A stretch of 64,000 bases of DNA from Flavobacterium sp. TR2 (GTDB lineage: Bacteria > Bacteroidota > Bacteroidia > Flavobacteriales > Flavobacteriaceae). The notes below the pieces were generated by a model that made no database searches, had not been told where the DNA came from, and saw nothing but the letters and a program-made list of their open reading frames with translations. Location of the stretch: the NCBI RefSeq assembly GCF_025252405.1, contig NZ_CP104307.1, positions 3,038,001 through 3,102,000 on the forward strand. Direction: 5' to 3'. Position numbers and translations under genes: made by a program. Numbering within the stretch: position 1 is the first letter of the stretch; the number at the start of each line of letters is the position of its first letter. Below, piece by piece: positions 16,243 to 25,846 of the stretch.

Positions 16243-17097
16243 TTATTGTAATATAGTAATACTAAATTTTGCGCTGAAAGTTTTGTTTTCGTCCAATGTC
16301 AAAGTCCCTTCTTTTTTATACAAATCTCCTGAATTTTCATCCGTATCAGAATAGCCAAGCCAAGGTTCTATGCAGATAAAAGGGGCATTTTCTTTTGTCC
16401 AGATTCCTAAACTTGGAAAATCATTGTACGCAACTTTTACATAAGGTTTTGAATTGTTAAGTATGGTTAATGATTTTGATTCTAAAGTTTTAAAGATTAA
16501 AGCGTCGTTTTTGAACAGCTCATAATTTAAAGGAACTAAATGGTCTTTTGTCTCTAAAATTTTTGTCTTAGAAGAAATCAAATCGTTCTCAAGAAGGTAG
16601 TATTTCAAGTTTTCTTCTTTTTCAAATTGAAAAGCATAATTTTCAAAAAGGTCTGGAAGCGCAATTGCAGGATGTGCGCCTATAGAAAAAGGCATTTTTT
16701 CTTTTCCTTTATTGATGATTTTATATTCAAGCTCCAGTGAGTTCTCATTAAGTGTATAAATAAGCTGCAATTCAAATTCAAAAGGATATTTCTGCAATGT
16801 TTCTTCAGAAGATTTAAGCGAGAAAATAGCTTTGTTTTCAGTCTTTTCAATCAATTCAAAATCCATGTCACGGGCAAAACCATGGCGTGGCAGGTGATAT
16901 TCTTTTTCATTGATTGAGTAAGTGTTGTTTTTTAAAGTTCCTACAATCGGAAAAAGAACAGGAGAATGTTTTCCCCAGAAATCGGGATTGCCTTCCCAGA
17001 TATATTCATTGTTTTGATTGTCTTTTATAGAAAATAATTCGGCTCCTGCATATTTAATAGAAGCTTTTAATATAGAATTTGATATAGTTGTAGTCAC
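16243..17097 (-). CDS. Aldose 1-epimerase family protein
   Basis: This 284-residue protein has the galactose mutarotase fold: EYIWEGNPDFWGKHSPVLFP, HLPRHGFARDMDFE (catalytic His region), SIGAHPAI and FICIEPWLGYSD. It belongs to the YeaD/GalM-like group that acts on sugars or sugar phosphates. The start is GTG (MTTTISNSIL), with no suitable ATG upstream. It probably shares a transcript with the GNAT gene. Confidence 0.92.
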   Translation of the reverse strand: MTTTISNSILKASIKYAGAELFSIKDNQNNEYIWEGNPDFWGKHSPVLFPIVGTLKNNTYSINEKEYHLPRHGFARDMDFELIEKTENKAIFSLKSSEETLQKYPFEFELQLIYTLNENSLELEYKIINKGKEKMPFSIGAHPAIALPDLFENYAFQFEKEENLKYYLLENDLISSKTKILETKDHLVPLNYELFKNDALIFKTLESKSLTILNNSKPYVKVAYNDFPSLGIWTKENAPFICIEPWLGYSDTDENSGDLYKKEGTLTLDENKTFSAKFSITILQ

Positions 17098-17282
17098 AAT
17101 GTTGAATCTAAAATGAATGTACTTTTAATAGTTGTAAATATATTTTATAAAATTTAGTTTTTTAAGAAAATGGACTAAATTATTTTATTGATAAAATTAT
17201 GCTAAAATTAAATTTATGTTTCAAAACTTCTCTTTAAATAGCTTTTTTTTTCATTTATTTGCTAAATAAATAGCTAAAAAAT

Positions 17283-19553
17283 ATGAAAAAGCAATCTGCA
17301 AAAGCCATTTTAACCGCGGCTTTATTTTTTGGGATTTCTTCAGTTTGGGCGCAGCAAACTCCGTCAGCACCAGCAGCAAATCCAGTAAACAATTACAATT
17401 ATCATGATGCCTTTGGTCCTAATTTCTACACCAAAAATGGCACTCCAACCCGTACTGCGAGTGGTCAGCCAGGAATAGAGTATTGGCAAAATAGAGCAGA
17501 TTATCAGATTACGGCAAAATTAAACGGTGTTACAAATGAAATTGTAGGTACAGATGAAATTACCTATACAAATAACAGTCCAGATAAATTAGGGTTTCTT
17601 TGGCTAAATTTAGATCAGAATCTATTTAAAGATGATTCTAGAGGAAACGCAGTCGTGCCTTTGACAGGAAGCCGTAATGGAGCTCAAGGACAGGTTTTTG
17701 ATGGCGGGAACAAAATTAAATCGGTTAAAGTAATTTCTGGCGGAAAAACTAAAACAGAAGTTGAAGCAAAATATATTGTTACGGACACTAGAATGCAGAT
17801 TTTCCTTCCGCAAGAATTGGCTGCAAAAGGAGGTTCTGTAAAAATTAAAATCGAATTCTCTTTCATTGCGCCTTTTGAAGGTTCTGACAGAATGGGAGTT
17901 TTGGAAACAAAAAACGGAAAAATCTTTACAATTGCACAATGGTACCCGCGTATGTGTGTGTACGATGATGTGCGAGGATGGAACACAGCACCATATTTAG
18001 GAGCATCTGAGTTTTATTTGGAATATGGTGATTTTGATGTGAAACTTACAGTTCCTGGAAATCACTATGTTGTAGCTTCAGGAGAGTTGCTAAACGGTCA
18101 GGAAGTATTTTCTGCAGAACAATTAAAGAGGTACAAAGACGCTTCAAACAGCGACAAAACAGTTATGATTCGTACCGCAAGCGAAGTTAATGCAACTGCT
18201 AACAGCAATGCTGGAACAGAAAAAACATGGCATTATAGAATCAAAAATGCTCGCGATTTTTCTTGGGCATCGTCACCAGCTTTCATTTTAGATGGAGCAA
18301 AAATTAATCTTCCAAGCGGTAAAAAATCATTGGCTTTATCTGCTTATCCTGTTGAAAGTGATGGGCAAGGCGCTTATGGACGCTCGACAGAATATGTAAA
18401 AGCATCAATTGAGCATTATTCTAAACAATGGTTCGAATATCCTTATCCAGCGGCTACCAACGTGGCAGGAAATGAGGGTGGAATGGAATATCCGGGAATT
18501 GTTTTCTGCGGATGGAAATCTAAAGGGCAAGACCTTTGGGGAGTTACAGATCATGAATTTGGACATATTTGGTTCCCAATGATTGTGGGTTCAAATGAAA
18601 GGCTTTTTGCTTGGATGGATGAAGGATTTAATACATTTATCAATTCAATAAGTACTGCAGCGTTTAATAACGGCGAGTACAAAGAACAGCCAACAGATTT
18701 GCATAATCAGGCAGAACCATTTACAAGACCTGATTTAGAAACTATTATGAGTTCTCCTGATAATATGAAGGAAGCTAATATTGGTATGCTATGCTACTTT
18801 AAGCCAAGCGCAGGTCTAGTAATTTTAAGAGAACAGATTTTAGGAAAAGAGCGTTTTGACAATGCATTTAGAACCTATATTCAGCGTTGGGCATACAAAC
18901 ATCCACAGCCAGATGATTTCTTTAGATCTATGGAAAATGTTGCTGGAGAAGATTTAAGCTGGTTCTGGAGAAGCTGGTATGTAAACAACTGGCGTTTTGA
19001 CCAAGGTGTCAATTCGGTTAAATATGTGAAAAACGATCCAGCTAAAGGCGCTGTGATCACAGTAGAAAATTTTGATAAAATGCCAATGCCAATTGTTTTG
19101 GATGTTAAAACTAAAAGCGGAAAAACTACAAGGGTAAATTTACCGGTAGAAATTTGGCAGAGAAACAATTCTTGGTCTTTCAAGCACAATTCTACTGAAG
19201 AAATTGAAAGCATCACTTTAGACCCAGATCATGCTTTTCCAGACAATAATACAGCTAATAATGTTTGGACAGCAGGGAAAGGGAAAGTAGAAAAAGATCT
19301 TATTTTAGATCCATATTTAGGTAATTATATCACTTCAAAATCTCCTTTGACAATTGAATTGACAGAGAAAAACAGTGTTTTAAATGCAGAACTGCCAAAT
19401 TACCCAAAATTTGCTTTGGATCCTGTAGCAAACGAAAAAGATACATTCGAATCGTCTAGAGCTGGTTTGAAGCTTAAGTTTAATGAAGCTAAAAACGGTT
19501 TCGATTTGATTCTTGTAGGAAACGGACAAGTAATTCCATTTACTAGAAAGTAA
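17283..19553 (+). CDS. Secreted M1-family metallopeptidase
   Basis: A large 756-residue enzyme with a Sec signal peptide ([20 protein letters not shown], cleavage after WAQ). The M1 domain shows GGMEYPG (399-405, the GAMEN-equivalent), the zinc site HEFGH (424-428) and Glu447 in WMDEGFNTF, exactly 18 residues after the second His. It acts as an aminopeptidase in the periplasm or outside. A C-terminal part of about 150 residues lacks obvious motifs. It is monocistronic, with a strong terminator after the stop. Confidence 0.94.
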   Translation: MKKQSAKAILTAALFFGISSVWAQQTPSAPAANPVNNYNYHDAFGPNFYTKNGTPTRTASGQPGIEYWQNRADYQITAKLNGVTNEIVGTDEITYTNNSPDKLGFLWLNLDQNLFKDDSRGNAVVPLTGSRNGAQGQVFDGGNKIKSVKVISGGKTKTEVEAKYIVTDTRMQIFLPQELAAKGGSVKIKIEFSFIAPFEGSDRMGVLETKNGKIFTIAQWYPRMCVYDDVRGWNTAPYLGASEFYLEYGDFDVKLTVPGNHYVVASGELLNGQEVFSAEQLKRYKDASNSDKTVMIRTASEVNATANSNAGTEKTWHYRIKNARDFSWASSPAFILDGAKINLPSGKKSLALSAYPVESDGQGAYGRSTEYVKASIEHYSKQWFEYPYPAATNVAGNEGGMEYPGIVFCGWKSKGQDLWGVTDHEFGHIWFPMIVGSNERLFAWMDEGFNTFINSISTAAFNNGEYKEQPTDLHNQAEPFTRPDLETIMSSPDNMKEANIGMLCYFKPSAGLVILREQILGKERFDNAFRTYIQRWAYKHPQPDDFFRSMENVAGEDLSWFWRSWYVNNWRFDQGVNSVKYVKNDPAKGAVITVENFDKMPMPIVLDVKTKSGKTTRVNLPVEIWQRNNSWSFKHNSTEEIESITLDPDHAFPDNNTANNVWTAGKGKVEKDLILDPYLGNYITSKSPLTIELTEKNSVLNAELPNYPKFALDPVANEKDTFESSRAGLKLKFNEAKNGFDLILVGNGQVIPFTRK

Positions 19554-19575
19554 AAGAAATAAAATTAGAAGTTTA

Positions 19576-19609
19576 AAACCCGATAGTTATTTTAACTGTC
19601 GGGTTTTTC
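19576..19609 (+). terminator. Hairpin terminator
   Basis: AAACCCGATAGTTA and its complement TAACTGTCGGGTTT pair around a 3-nt loop, followed by a T run. Confidence 0.9.
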
Positions 19610-19614
19610 TTTTT

Positions 19615-19727
19615 GTTTCAAGTTTTTTGAGGTTTCAAGTTTCAAGTTTCAGGTTTCAAGTTTCAGGTTTCAAGTTTCAGGTTTCAAGTTTCAAGTTTCA
19701 AGTTTCAAGTTTCAAGTTTCAAGTTTG
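19615..19727. repeat. Tandem heptamer array (TTTCAAG)
   Basis: About fourteen TTTCAAG/TTTCAGG units of 7 bp follow the M1 peptidase terminator. Similar heads and tails recur at 23.1 and 51.0 kb. Confidence 0.93.
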
Positions 19728-19856
19728 GCGGTTTCAGTTGCAAAAGTAAAGCCTTAGGAGCTCAGTATCTTAGAATCTTAGAACCTTCAAAAAACAACAA
19801 AACGTAAAAAAAATGTTAGAATTTTAAATTTTTGTTTTGTGAATTAAAAAATAATG

Positions 19857-19864
19857 TACTTTTG
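19857..19864 (+). promoter_or_regulatory. Promoter -7 box (TACTTTTG) of the arginine operon
   Basis: TACTTTTG fits the Bacteroidota -7 consensus. TTTG at 19836-19839 is 17 bp upstream and may be the -33 box. Transcription would start about 19869-19872, at the first base of the structured leader. Confidence 0.75.
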
Positions 19865-19869
19865 CACCG

Positions 19870-20036
19870 ATGAATAAAATAAGTTTACATATAACTTCTT
19901 TGTCACGGACAAACTCACCGATTACTTCTCCCGAAGTACGGACACTTGCTATATAGTGTTCACTGAGTTTTATAGCCGTATATTTATTCATATCCATTTT
20001 TCATTTTGAAATCACATAATTTGTCCATTGGACAAA
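19870..20036 (+). ncRNA. Structured leader RNA of the arg/pro operon (candidate cis-regulatory element)
   Basis: Reading the RNA by eye gives a nested structure. A closing helix of 9 bp joins 19870-19878 to 19983-19991. Inside it, ACGG (19905-19908) pairs with CCGT (19976-19979), and AAACTCA (19911-19917) pairs with TGAGTTT (19964-19970). This last stem encloses two hairpins, 19923-19928/19933-19938 with loop TCCC, and 19940-19946/19955-19961, so the core is a three-way junction. Downstream, TTTGTCC (20020-20026) pairs with GGACAAA (20030-20036); an identical GGACAAA at 19907-19913 could compete. No known riboswitch consensus was recognised. A 28-codon ORF (19870-19956) overlaps it and would be leaderless. 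Confidence 0.6.
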
Positions 20037-20192
20037 CATATCCTAAAAGTATTTATTATTTTGTAAATTTTCTTAATCAATATTTTGATTTTGAAGGTGT
20101 TACTTCTTTTTTGCTTAATTTTATTGGATTCAATTCTGGATTTCAAACGAATCAATATGCTTTAATTTTTAACTCTAACTTCAATAATTGAA

Positions 20193-20840
20193 ATGAAGAT
20201 CTCTATTGTTGTAACTCAAGAAGAACATTTCAAGTATGCGCAGGAAATTTGCGATACGATAGAATCATCTGCCTTGTTAAGAGGTACGGGGATTGCTAAA
20301 AGAACTCCTGAGTACATTCAGAAAAAAATGGCAAATGGCGATGCGATGATAGCGCTGGCAGATGGGAAATTTGCAGGTTTTTGCTATATAGAAAGCTGGC
20401 AGCACGGAAAATTTGTAGCGCATTCTGGCTTAATCGTACATCCAGATTATAGAAGTCATGGTTTGGCTAAAAAGATCAAATCAAAAGTTTTTGAGTATTC
20501 TTTAAAAAGATTTCCAGACGCTAAAATATTTGGAATCACAACTGGTTTGGCTGTAATGAAAATTAACTCAGAATTAGGTTATAAGCCAGTTCCTTTCTCA
20601 GAACTCACAACCGATCCAAGTTTCTGGGCTGGCTGCAAAACGTGTACAAATTACCCAATTCTGCAAAGCAAAGAAAACAAAATGTGCCTTTGCACCGGAA
20701 TGCTGTACGACCCAAAAGAAAAACAAAAAACACCGCCAAGACATCCTTTTAATGAGGCTGTTTTGAACAGGCTTAGAAAAATAAAACAAGCTTTATTCTT
20801 AAACAAAATCTTGTCATTTATTTTTTTATTCAAAATTTAA
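20193..20840 (+). CDS. GNAT acyltransferase, candidate N-acylglutamate synthase of arginine synthesis
   Basis: A GNAT domain (residues about 1-150) carries GLIVHPDYRSHGLAKKIKSK as the acyl-CoA loop. A Cys-rich segment, CKTCTNYPILQSKENKMCLC, follows, then a basic tail. As first gene of the arg operon it sits where Bacteroides carries the gene identified by fitness data as N-acylglutamate synthase, the missing first step; no classical argA or argJ is present. Acetyl- versus succinyl-CoA use cannot be read from the sequence. The gene is 55 nt upstream of argG. Confidence 0.8.
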   Translation: MKISIVVTQEEHFKYAQEICDTIESSALLRGTGIAKRTPEYIQKKMANGDAMIALADGKFAGFCYIESWQHGKFVAHSGLIVHPDYRSHGLAKKIKSKVFEYSLKRFPDAKIFGITTGLAVMKINSELGYKPVPFSELTTDPSFWAGCKTCTNYPILQSKENKMCLCTGMLYDPKEKQKTPPRHPFNEAVLNRLRKIKQALFLNKILSFIFLFKI

Positions 20841-20895
20841 TTAAAAAGAAATCTCAAACTGCTATATACGAAAGTATTAGCCTAAATTATAAAAA

Positions 20896-22089
20896 ATGAA
20901 AAAAGTAGTATTAGCTTATAGCGGAGGATTAGATACCTCGTATTGTTTGAAATATTTAAAAAACGAAAAAGGTTATGAAGTTCATACCGTTCTTGTTGAT
21001 ACAGGAGGGTTTAGTGCAGAAGAATTATCAGCAATCGAAAAAAGAGCGTATGAATTAGGAAGTGCACAGCACGCAAATCTTACTATCGTAGATAAATATT
21101 ACGATAAAGCAATCAAATATTTGATTTTCGGAAACGTGTTGAAAAACAATACATATCCATTATCTGTAAGTGCTGAACGTGTTTTTCAGGCAATTGAAGC
21201 TATAAAATATGCTAAAAAAGTTGGAGCAAGCGCTATCGCACACGGAAGCACAGGTGCAGGAAATGATCAAATTCGTTTCGATTTGATTTTCCAGACTATT
21301 GCTCCGGAAATCGAAATCATTACTCCAATTAGAGATTTAAAATTATCAAGACAGGAAGAAGTAGATTATCTGTCTAAAAATGGAGTTCACTATTCTTGGG
21401 AAAAAGCACAATATTCAATCAATAAAGGGCTTTGGGGAACCAGCGTTGGAGGTAAAGAAACGCTAACTTCCGGACAGCCTTTGCCAAGTGAAGCGTATCC
21501 TTCTCAATTGAAAAAAGAAGGAGAAGAGAAAGTAACACTTCATTTCGAGCAAGGAGAATTAGTTGGAATCAATGGTAAAACGGATAAGCCTTCAAACAAT
21601 ATTGTAGCGCTTGAAAAATTGGCAAACGCTTACGCAATTGGTAGAGATATTCATGTTGGGGATACTATTATCGGAATTAAAGGAAGAGTTGGTTTTGAAG
21701 CCGCTGCTCCGTTAATTATCATAAAAGCACACCATTTATTAGAGAAACATACTCTTGGAAAATGGCAGCAATACTGGAAAGAACAACTAGGAAACTGGTA
21801 CGGAATGTTATTTCACGAAGGTCAGTTTCTAGATCCAGTTATGAGAAACATTGAAACTTTCTTGCAAGACACTCAAAAAACAGTAAATGGAACAGTAACC
21901 GTTTCATTAAAGCCATACCATTTCTCACTTGACGGAATCGAATCTGAAAATGATTTGATGAATACAGGTTTTGGTCAGTACGGCGAAATGAACAATGCCT
22001 GGACATCTGAAGATGCAAAAGGATTTATCAAGATTTTAGGAAATGCACAAAACATATTCTCATCTGTAAACAAATTAGATCATGATTAA
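20896..22089 (+). CDS. argG: Argininosuccinate synthase
   Basis: ArgG joins citrulline and aspartate with ATP. The 397-residue protein opens with VVLAYSGGLDTSYCL, the PP-loop, and contains AHGSTGAGNDQIRFD and the WEKAQYSINKGLWG segment. A short overlap of 8 nt with argC shows coupling. It sits second in the operon, unlike the common argG-argH pair, with argH at the far end. Confidence 0.97.
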   Translation: MKKVVLAYSGGLDTSYCLKYLKNEKGYEVHTVLVDTGGFSAEELSAIEKRAYELGSAQHANLTIVDKYYDKAIKYLIFGNVLKNNTYPLSVSAERVFQAIEAIKYAKKVGASAIAHGSTGAGNDQIRFDLIFQTIAPEIEIITPIRDLKLSRQEEVDYLSKNGVHYSWEKAQYSINKGLWGTSVGGKETLTSGQPLPSEAYPSQLKKEGEEKVTLHFEQGELVGINGKTDKPSNNIVALEKLANAYAIGRDIHVGDTIIGIKGRVGFEAAAPLIIIKAHHLLEKHTLGKWQQYWKEQLGNWYGMLFHEGQFLDPVMRNIETFLQDTQKTVNGTVTVSLKPYHFSLDGIESENDLMNTGFGQYGEMNNAWTSEDAKGFIKILGNAQNIFSSVNKLDHD

Positions 22090-23059
22090 TGTCGGAATTA
22101 TTGGTGGTTCGGGCTATACGGCCGGAGAACTCATCAGAATTTTAATGTATCATCCAAATGTAAACATCGATTTTGTTTACAGCACTACAAATGCCGGAAA
22201 ACCACTTTCTGTAGCGCACCACGATTTGATGGGCGATATCGAAATGAATTTCACTGCAGAAATCAATCCGAATGTGAATGTTGTTTTCTTGTGTTTAGGT
22301 CACGGAAAATCGATTTCATTTTTGAAAGAAAATCAGTTTGCAAGCCATACGAAAATCATCGATTTAGGAAATGATTTCAGACTGAATAAAGATGCGCATT
22401 TCGAAGGAAAAGATTTTGTTTACGGATTACCTGAAATCAATAAAGCAGAAATCAAAAAGACAAATTATATTGCCAATCCAGGTTGTTTTGCAACTGCTAT
22501 TCAATTGGCCTTATTGCCTTTAGCAAAGCATAATTTGTTGAATAACGATGTGCATATAAACGCTACAACAGGAAGCACGGGAGCAGGAGTAGGTCTTTCA
22601 GAAACGTCTCATTTCAGTTGGAGAAACAACAATATGTCGCACTATAAAGCTTTTGAACACCAACATTTGGGTGAAATTTCAGAAAGTTTGGTACAGCTTC
22701 AGGATGATTTTGACAGTGAGTTGCTTTTTATCCCAAACAGAGGAGATTTTCCAAGAGGAATTTTTGCTACACTTTATACATTATGTGATGACAGTTTGGA
22801 GCAATTGGTTGCAAAATACGAAGAGTTCTATAAGAATGAGCCTTTTGTAACCGTTACCACAACAAACATCAACATGAAACAAGTGGTGCAAACGAATAAA
22901 TGTATTATTAGTTTATTGAAAAAAGGAAACCGGGTTCTCATAACATCAATTATAGATAACTTAACCAAAGGTGCTTCGGGACAAGCGATTCAAAACATGA
23001 ATTTAATGTTTGGTTTAGAAGAAACTACAGGTTTGCATTTGAAACCAAGCGGATTTTAA
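22082..23059 (+). CDS. argC: N-acyl-gamma-glutamyl-phosphate reductase
   Basis: ArgC reduces N-acylglutamyl phosphate to the semialdehyde with NADPH. IIGGSGYTAGELIRIL is the nucleotide-binding loop. NPGCFATA carries the catalytic Cys135, and the GSTGAGVGLSETSHF segment with HLGEI follows. At 325 residues it is of normal length. Overlap with argG by 8 nt indicates one transcript. Confidence 0.96.
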   Translation: MINVGIIGGSGYTAGELIRILMYHPNVNIDFVYSTTNAGKPLSVAHHDLMGDIEMNFTAEINPNVNVVFLCLGHGKSISFLKENQFASHTKIIDLGNDFRLNKDAHFEGKDFVYGLPEINKAEIKKTNYIANPGCFATAIQLALLPLAKHNLLNNDVHINATTGSTGAGVGLSETSHFSWRNNNMSHYKAFEHQHLGEISESLVQLQDDFDSELLFIPNRGDFPRGIFATLYTLCDDSLEQLVAKYEEFYKNEPFVTVTTTNINMKQVVQTNKCIISLLKKGNRVLITSIIDNLTKGASGQAIQNMNLMFGLEETTGLHLKPSGF

Positions 23060-23062
23060 TTT

Positions 23063-23206
23063 TTAGTTTCAAGTTTAAAGTTTCAGGTTTCACGTTCTGT
23101 ACGTTACTTGAAATAGATACGAAGAAACATAACTAGTTTTAAGGTTTGAAGTTTTAGTTTTCACGTTCAGTGAGTAACTTGAAACATGAAACCTGAAACA
23201 AAAACA
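23063..23206. repeat. TTTCAAG/TTTCACG-type inverted repeats before argD
   Basis: TTTCAAG, TTTCAGG and TTTCACG blocks on the left face CTTGAAAC and CATGAAACCTGAAAC blocks on the right. This is the inverted form of the heptamer family at 19.6 kb. The right arm creates a false upstream ATG at 23186. Confidence 0.8.
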
Positions 23207-23218
23207 AACAAAACAAAT

Positions 23219-24352
23219 ATGAACTTATTCAACGTTTACCCATTATACGACATAACTCCAGTAAAAGCAATTGATTGTACCATTATTGACGACAAAGGAG
23301 TAGAATATTTAGATTTATACAGCGGACACGGTGTGATTTCTATTGGACATACACAACCAGATTATGTAGCTAAATTGAAGAATCAATTAGACCATTTAGG
23401 ATTTTATTCAAATGCGATTCAAAATCCTTTGCAGGTTGAATTGGCTCAGAAACTAGGAAAACTTTCTGGCCTTGAAGATTATGAATTGTTTTTGTGCAGT
23501 TCTGGTGCTGAGGCAAACGAAAATGCTTTAAAATTGGCTTCTTTCCACAACGGAAAATCAAGAGTGGTGGCTTTTCATAATTCTTTCCACGGAAGAACTT
23601 CTGCAGCAGTTGCTGTTACAGATAATAAAAAGATTGTAGCGCCAATAAATGCACAACAAGAAGTTACTTTTTTACCTCTAAACCAAATCGAATTGGTTGA
23701 AGCTGAATTGGCTAAAGGAGATGTTACAGCTGTAATTATTGAAGGAATTCAGGGAGTTGGAGGTTTGGATCAGGGAACAACTGAATTTTTTCAGGCTTTA
23801 GAAGCAGCTTGTAAAAAACACGAAGTTGTTTTGATTTTAGACGAAGTACAATCAGGATACGGAAGAAGCGGGAAATTCTTTGCTTTCCAACACCACGGAA
23901 TCAACGCTGATATTATCTCAGTTGCGAAAGGAATGGGGAATGGTTTCCCTGTTGGAGCGATTTTAATTTCTCCAAAATTTGAAGCAAGTTTCGGATTATT
24001 AGGAACGACTTTCGGTGGAAGCCACTTATCTTGTGCCGCAGGAATTGCTGTTCTTGATGTAATTGAAAAACTGGATTTACAGAAAAATGTAAATGAAGTT
24101 TACGAATATTTCTTAGAGAAAATCAAAGAAGTGGAAGGGATCAAACAAGTAAAAGGAAAAGGCTTAATGCTAGGAGTAGAATTTGATTTTGATGTAGCGG
24201 CTTTAAGAAAGAAATTAATTATCGAAAAACACATTTTTACAGGAAGTGCGAACAATAAAAATCTATTAAGAATTTTACCGCCATTAACAGTGAAAAAAAC
24301 GGATATCGATACGTTTGTAAAAGCGTTGAAAGAAAGTTTGGAAGAGCTTTAA
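23219..24352 (+). CDS. argD: N-acylornithine aminotransferase
   Basis: A PLP-dependent class-III aminotransferase using glutamate. The 377-residue protein from ATG 23219 (MNLFNVYPLYD) has SSGAEANENALKLA, AFHNSFHGRT, LILDEVQSGYGRSG and the PLP lysine Lys237 in SVAKGMGNGFPVG. An upstream ATG at 23186 encodes only repeat-derived MKPETKTNKTN and is rejected. It converts N-acylglutamate semialdehyde to N-acylornithine. Confidence 0.96.
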   Translation: MNLFNVYPLYDITPVKAIDCTIIDDKGVEYLDLYSGHGVISIGHTQPDYVAKLKNQLDHLGFYSNAIQNPLQVELAQKLGKLSGLEDYELFLCSSGAEANENALKLASFHNGKSRVVAFHNSFHGRTSAAVAVTDNKKIVAPINAQQEVTFLPLNQIELVEAELAKGDVTAVIIEGIQGVGGLDQGTTEFFQALEAACKKHEVVLILDEVQSGYGRSGKFFAFQHHGINADIISVAKGMGNGFPVGAILISPKFEASFGLLGTTFGGSHLSCAAGIAVLDVIEKLDLQKNVNEVYEYFLEKIKEVEGIKQVKGKGLMLGVEFDFDVAALRKKLIIEKHIFTGSANNKNLLRILPPLTVKKTDIDTFVKALKESLEEL

Positions 24353-24354
24353 TC

Positions 24355-24410
24355 GTTTAATCGTTAATTCGTTTAATCGATTAACCGGTTAAACGAATTA
24401 ACGATTAAAC
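24355..24410. repeat. Perfect 22-bp inverted repeat in argD-proA gap
   Basis: GTTTAATCGTTAATTCGTTTAA (24355-24376) is the exact complement of 24389-24410, with a 12-nt loop. It fills most of the 82-nt gap. No T run follows, so it is more likely a stem-loop in the operon mRNA than a terminator. Confidence 0.95.
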
Positions 24411-24434
24411 CAACTAACCAATTAAACCAAAAAA

Positions 24435-25628
24435 ATGAAACCATTATCAATTGAAATACGTAATGCGGTTTTGCGGACTATGGCAAAGCTGGTCGAGCAG
24501 GAGCGAAATCAAATAATCCTGACCAATCAGGAAGATCTTGCGGCATACGACGGTTCTGACTTAGCAATGGAAGAACGCCTGAAAGTAGATGATAAAAAAG
24601 TCGATGAAATGATTTTGTCGCTTAATCAGTTAGCTTCACAGGAAGACCCCGTTGGCGTGGAGCGTTTTCATTTTACACATGATAATGGAATCAAAGTCAT
24701 AAATAAAACTGCTGCTTTCGGAACGATTTTAATTATCTACGAATCCCGTCCCGATGTAACCATCGAAGCGGGCGGAATAGCTTTTAAATCTGGAAATAAG
24801 ATCTTATTGAAAGGCGGAAAAGAATCTTTAAAATCGAATTTGAAAATAGTAAGTCTTTGGCACAGAGCTTTGGAAGAAAACGGAGTTTCAAAAGATTGGG
24901 TGGAATATCTGAATTATAACAGAACAGAAACTCAGGCTTTTTTAGAAAAGCCAACTCAAAAAGTCGATCTAATTGTTCCAAGAGGCGGAGAAAAATTAAT
25001 AGAGTTTGTAAAAGCCCACGCAACCTGCCCGGTAATCGTAAGCGGACGCGGAAATAATTTTGTTTACGTTCACGAAAAAGCAGATACAGATTTGGCTTTA
25101 AAAGTAATTTTAAATGCTAAAACAGCTAAGATTTCGGCTTGCAATGCTTTGGATAAAGTTTTAATCGATGCAAAATTGCCAAATTTTGAAGGTTTCACAG
25201 CAATGCTGATTGAGGCTTTAATAGAAGCAAAAGTTGAGGTTATCGTAGATAAATCATTAGAGCATTTTGAAAATACCAAAACCATCGAAAATGAAGATAT
25301 TTGGTATGAGGAGTTTTTAGATTACAAAATCGTAATCGGAACAATTGATTCTCAGGAAAGTGCAATCGAAATGATTAATAAGTACTGCGGAGGGCATTCA
25401 GCAGCAATTATTACAAAAGATGATGAAGCAGCGCAGCAATTTATGGAATCGATAGATGCAGCGGCAGTTTACCAAAATGCCTCAACCAGATTCACAGACG
25501 GCGGGCAATTTGGTTTAGGAGGAGAATTAGCCATAAGCACTGATAAACTCCATCAAAGAGGCCCAATCGGTCTTCAACATCTCGTAACCAACAAATGGTA
25601 CGTGTACGGAGAAGGACAAATTAGATAG
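24435..25628 (+). CDS. proA: Glutamate-5-semialdehyde dehydrogenase
   Basis: ProA reduces glutamyl-5-phosphate in proline synthesis. The 397-residue protein has the aldehyde-dehydrogenase layout: IYESRPDVTIEAGGIAFKSGN, LIVPRGGEKLIEFV, the catalytic Cys236 in ISACNALDK and RFTDGGQFGLGGELAIST. It is followed by proB in an order different from the common proB-proA. Embedding both in the arg operon couples proline and arginine, which share glutamate as precursor. Confidence 0.96.
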   Translation: MKPLSIEIRNAVLRTMAKLVEQERNQIILTNQEDLAAYDGSDLAMEERLKVDDKKVDEMILSLNQLASQEDPVGVERFHFTHDNGIKVINKTAAFGTILIIYESRPDVTIEAGGIAFKSGNKILLKGGKESLKSNLKIVSLWHRALEENGVSKDWVEYLNYNRTETQAFLEKPTQKVDLIVPRGGEKLIEFVKAHATCPVIVSGRGNNFVYVHEKADTDLALKVILNAKTAKISACNALDKVLIDAKLPNFEGFTAMLIEALIEAKVEVIVDKSLEHFENTKTIENEDIWYEEFLDYKIVIGTIDSQESAIEMINKYCGGHSAAIITKDDEAAQQFMESIDAAAVYQNASTRFTDGGQFGLGGELAISTDKLHQRGPIGLQHLVTNKWYVYGEGQIR

Positions 25629-25846
25629 TTAGACTTTCTTAGATTGTTAGACTTCTTAGAATTTTAGATTGATGATTAACGATTTTTGATTGCAGATTAT
25701 TGGAATTTGGAATTCAACTATAGATAAAGCATTGCGTCCCGAGGCTTCGAGATAGCGTTTGTAAACACAAACAATAAAAAAAACATAGCGCCCTTGCGTT
25801 AAAAATAACTTAGTGCCTTAGCGCCTTCGTGGCAAAAACAAAAGAC

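Noticed and set aside
19870..20036. Known riboswitch (SAM, TPP, cobalamin, glycine)
   Set aside because: None of the conserved core sequences that I know for these classes is present.
20006..20191. A 61-codon frame with TTG start just before the GNAT gene
   Set aside because: Phe/Asn-rich composition, no family, and it lies in the leader region; it probably reflects AT-rich DNA. It is not ruled out as a short coding element.
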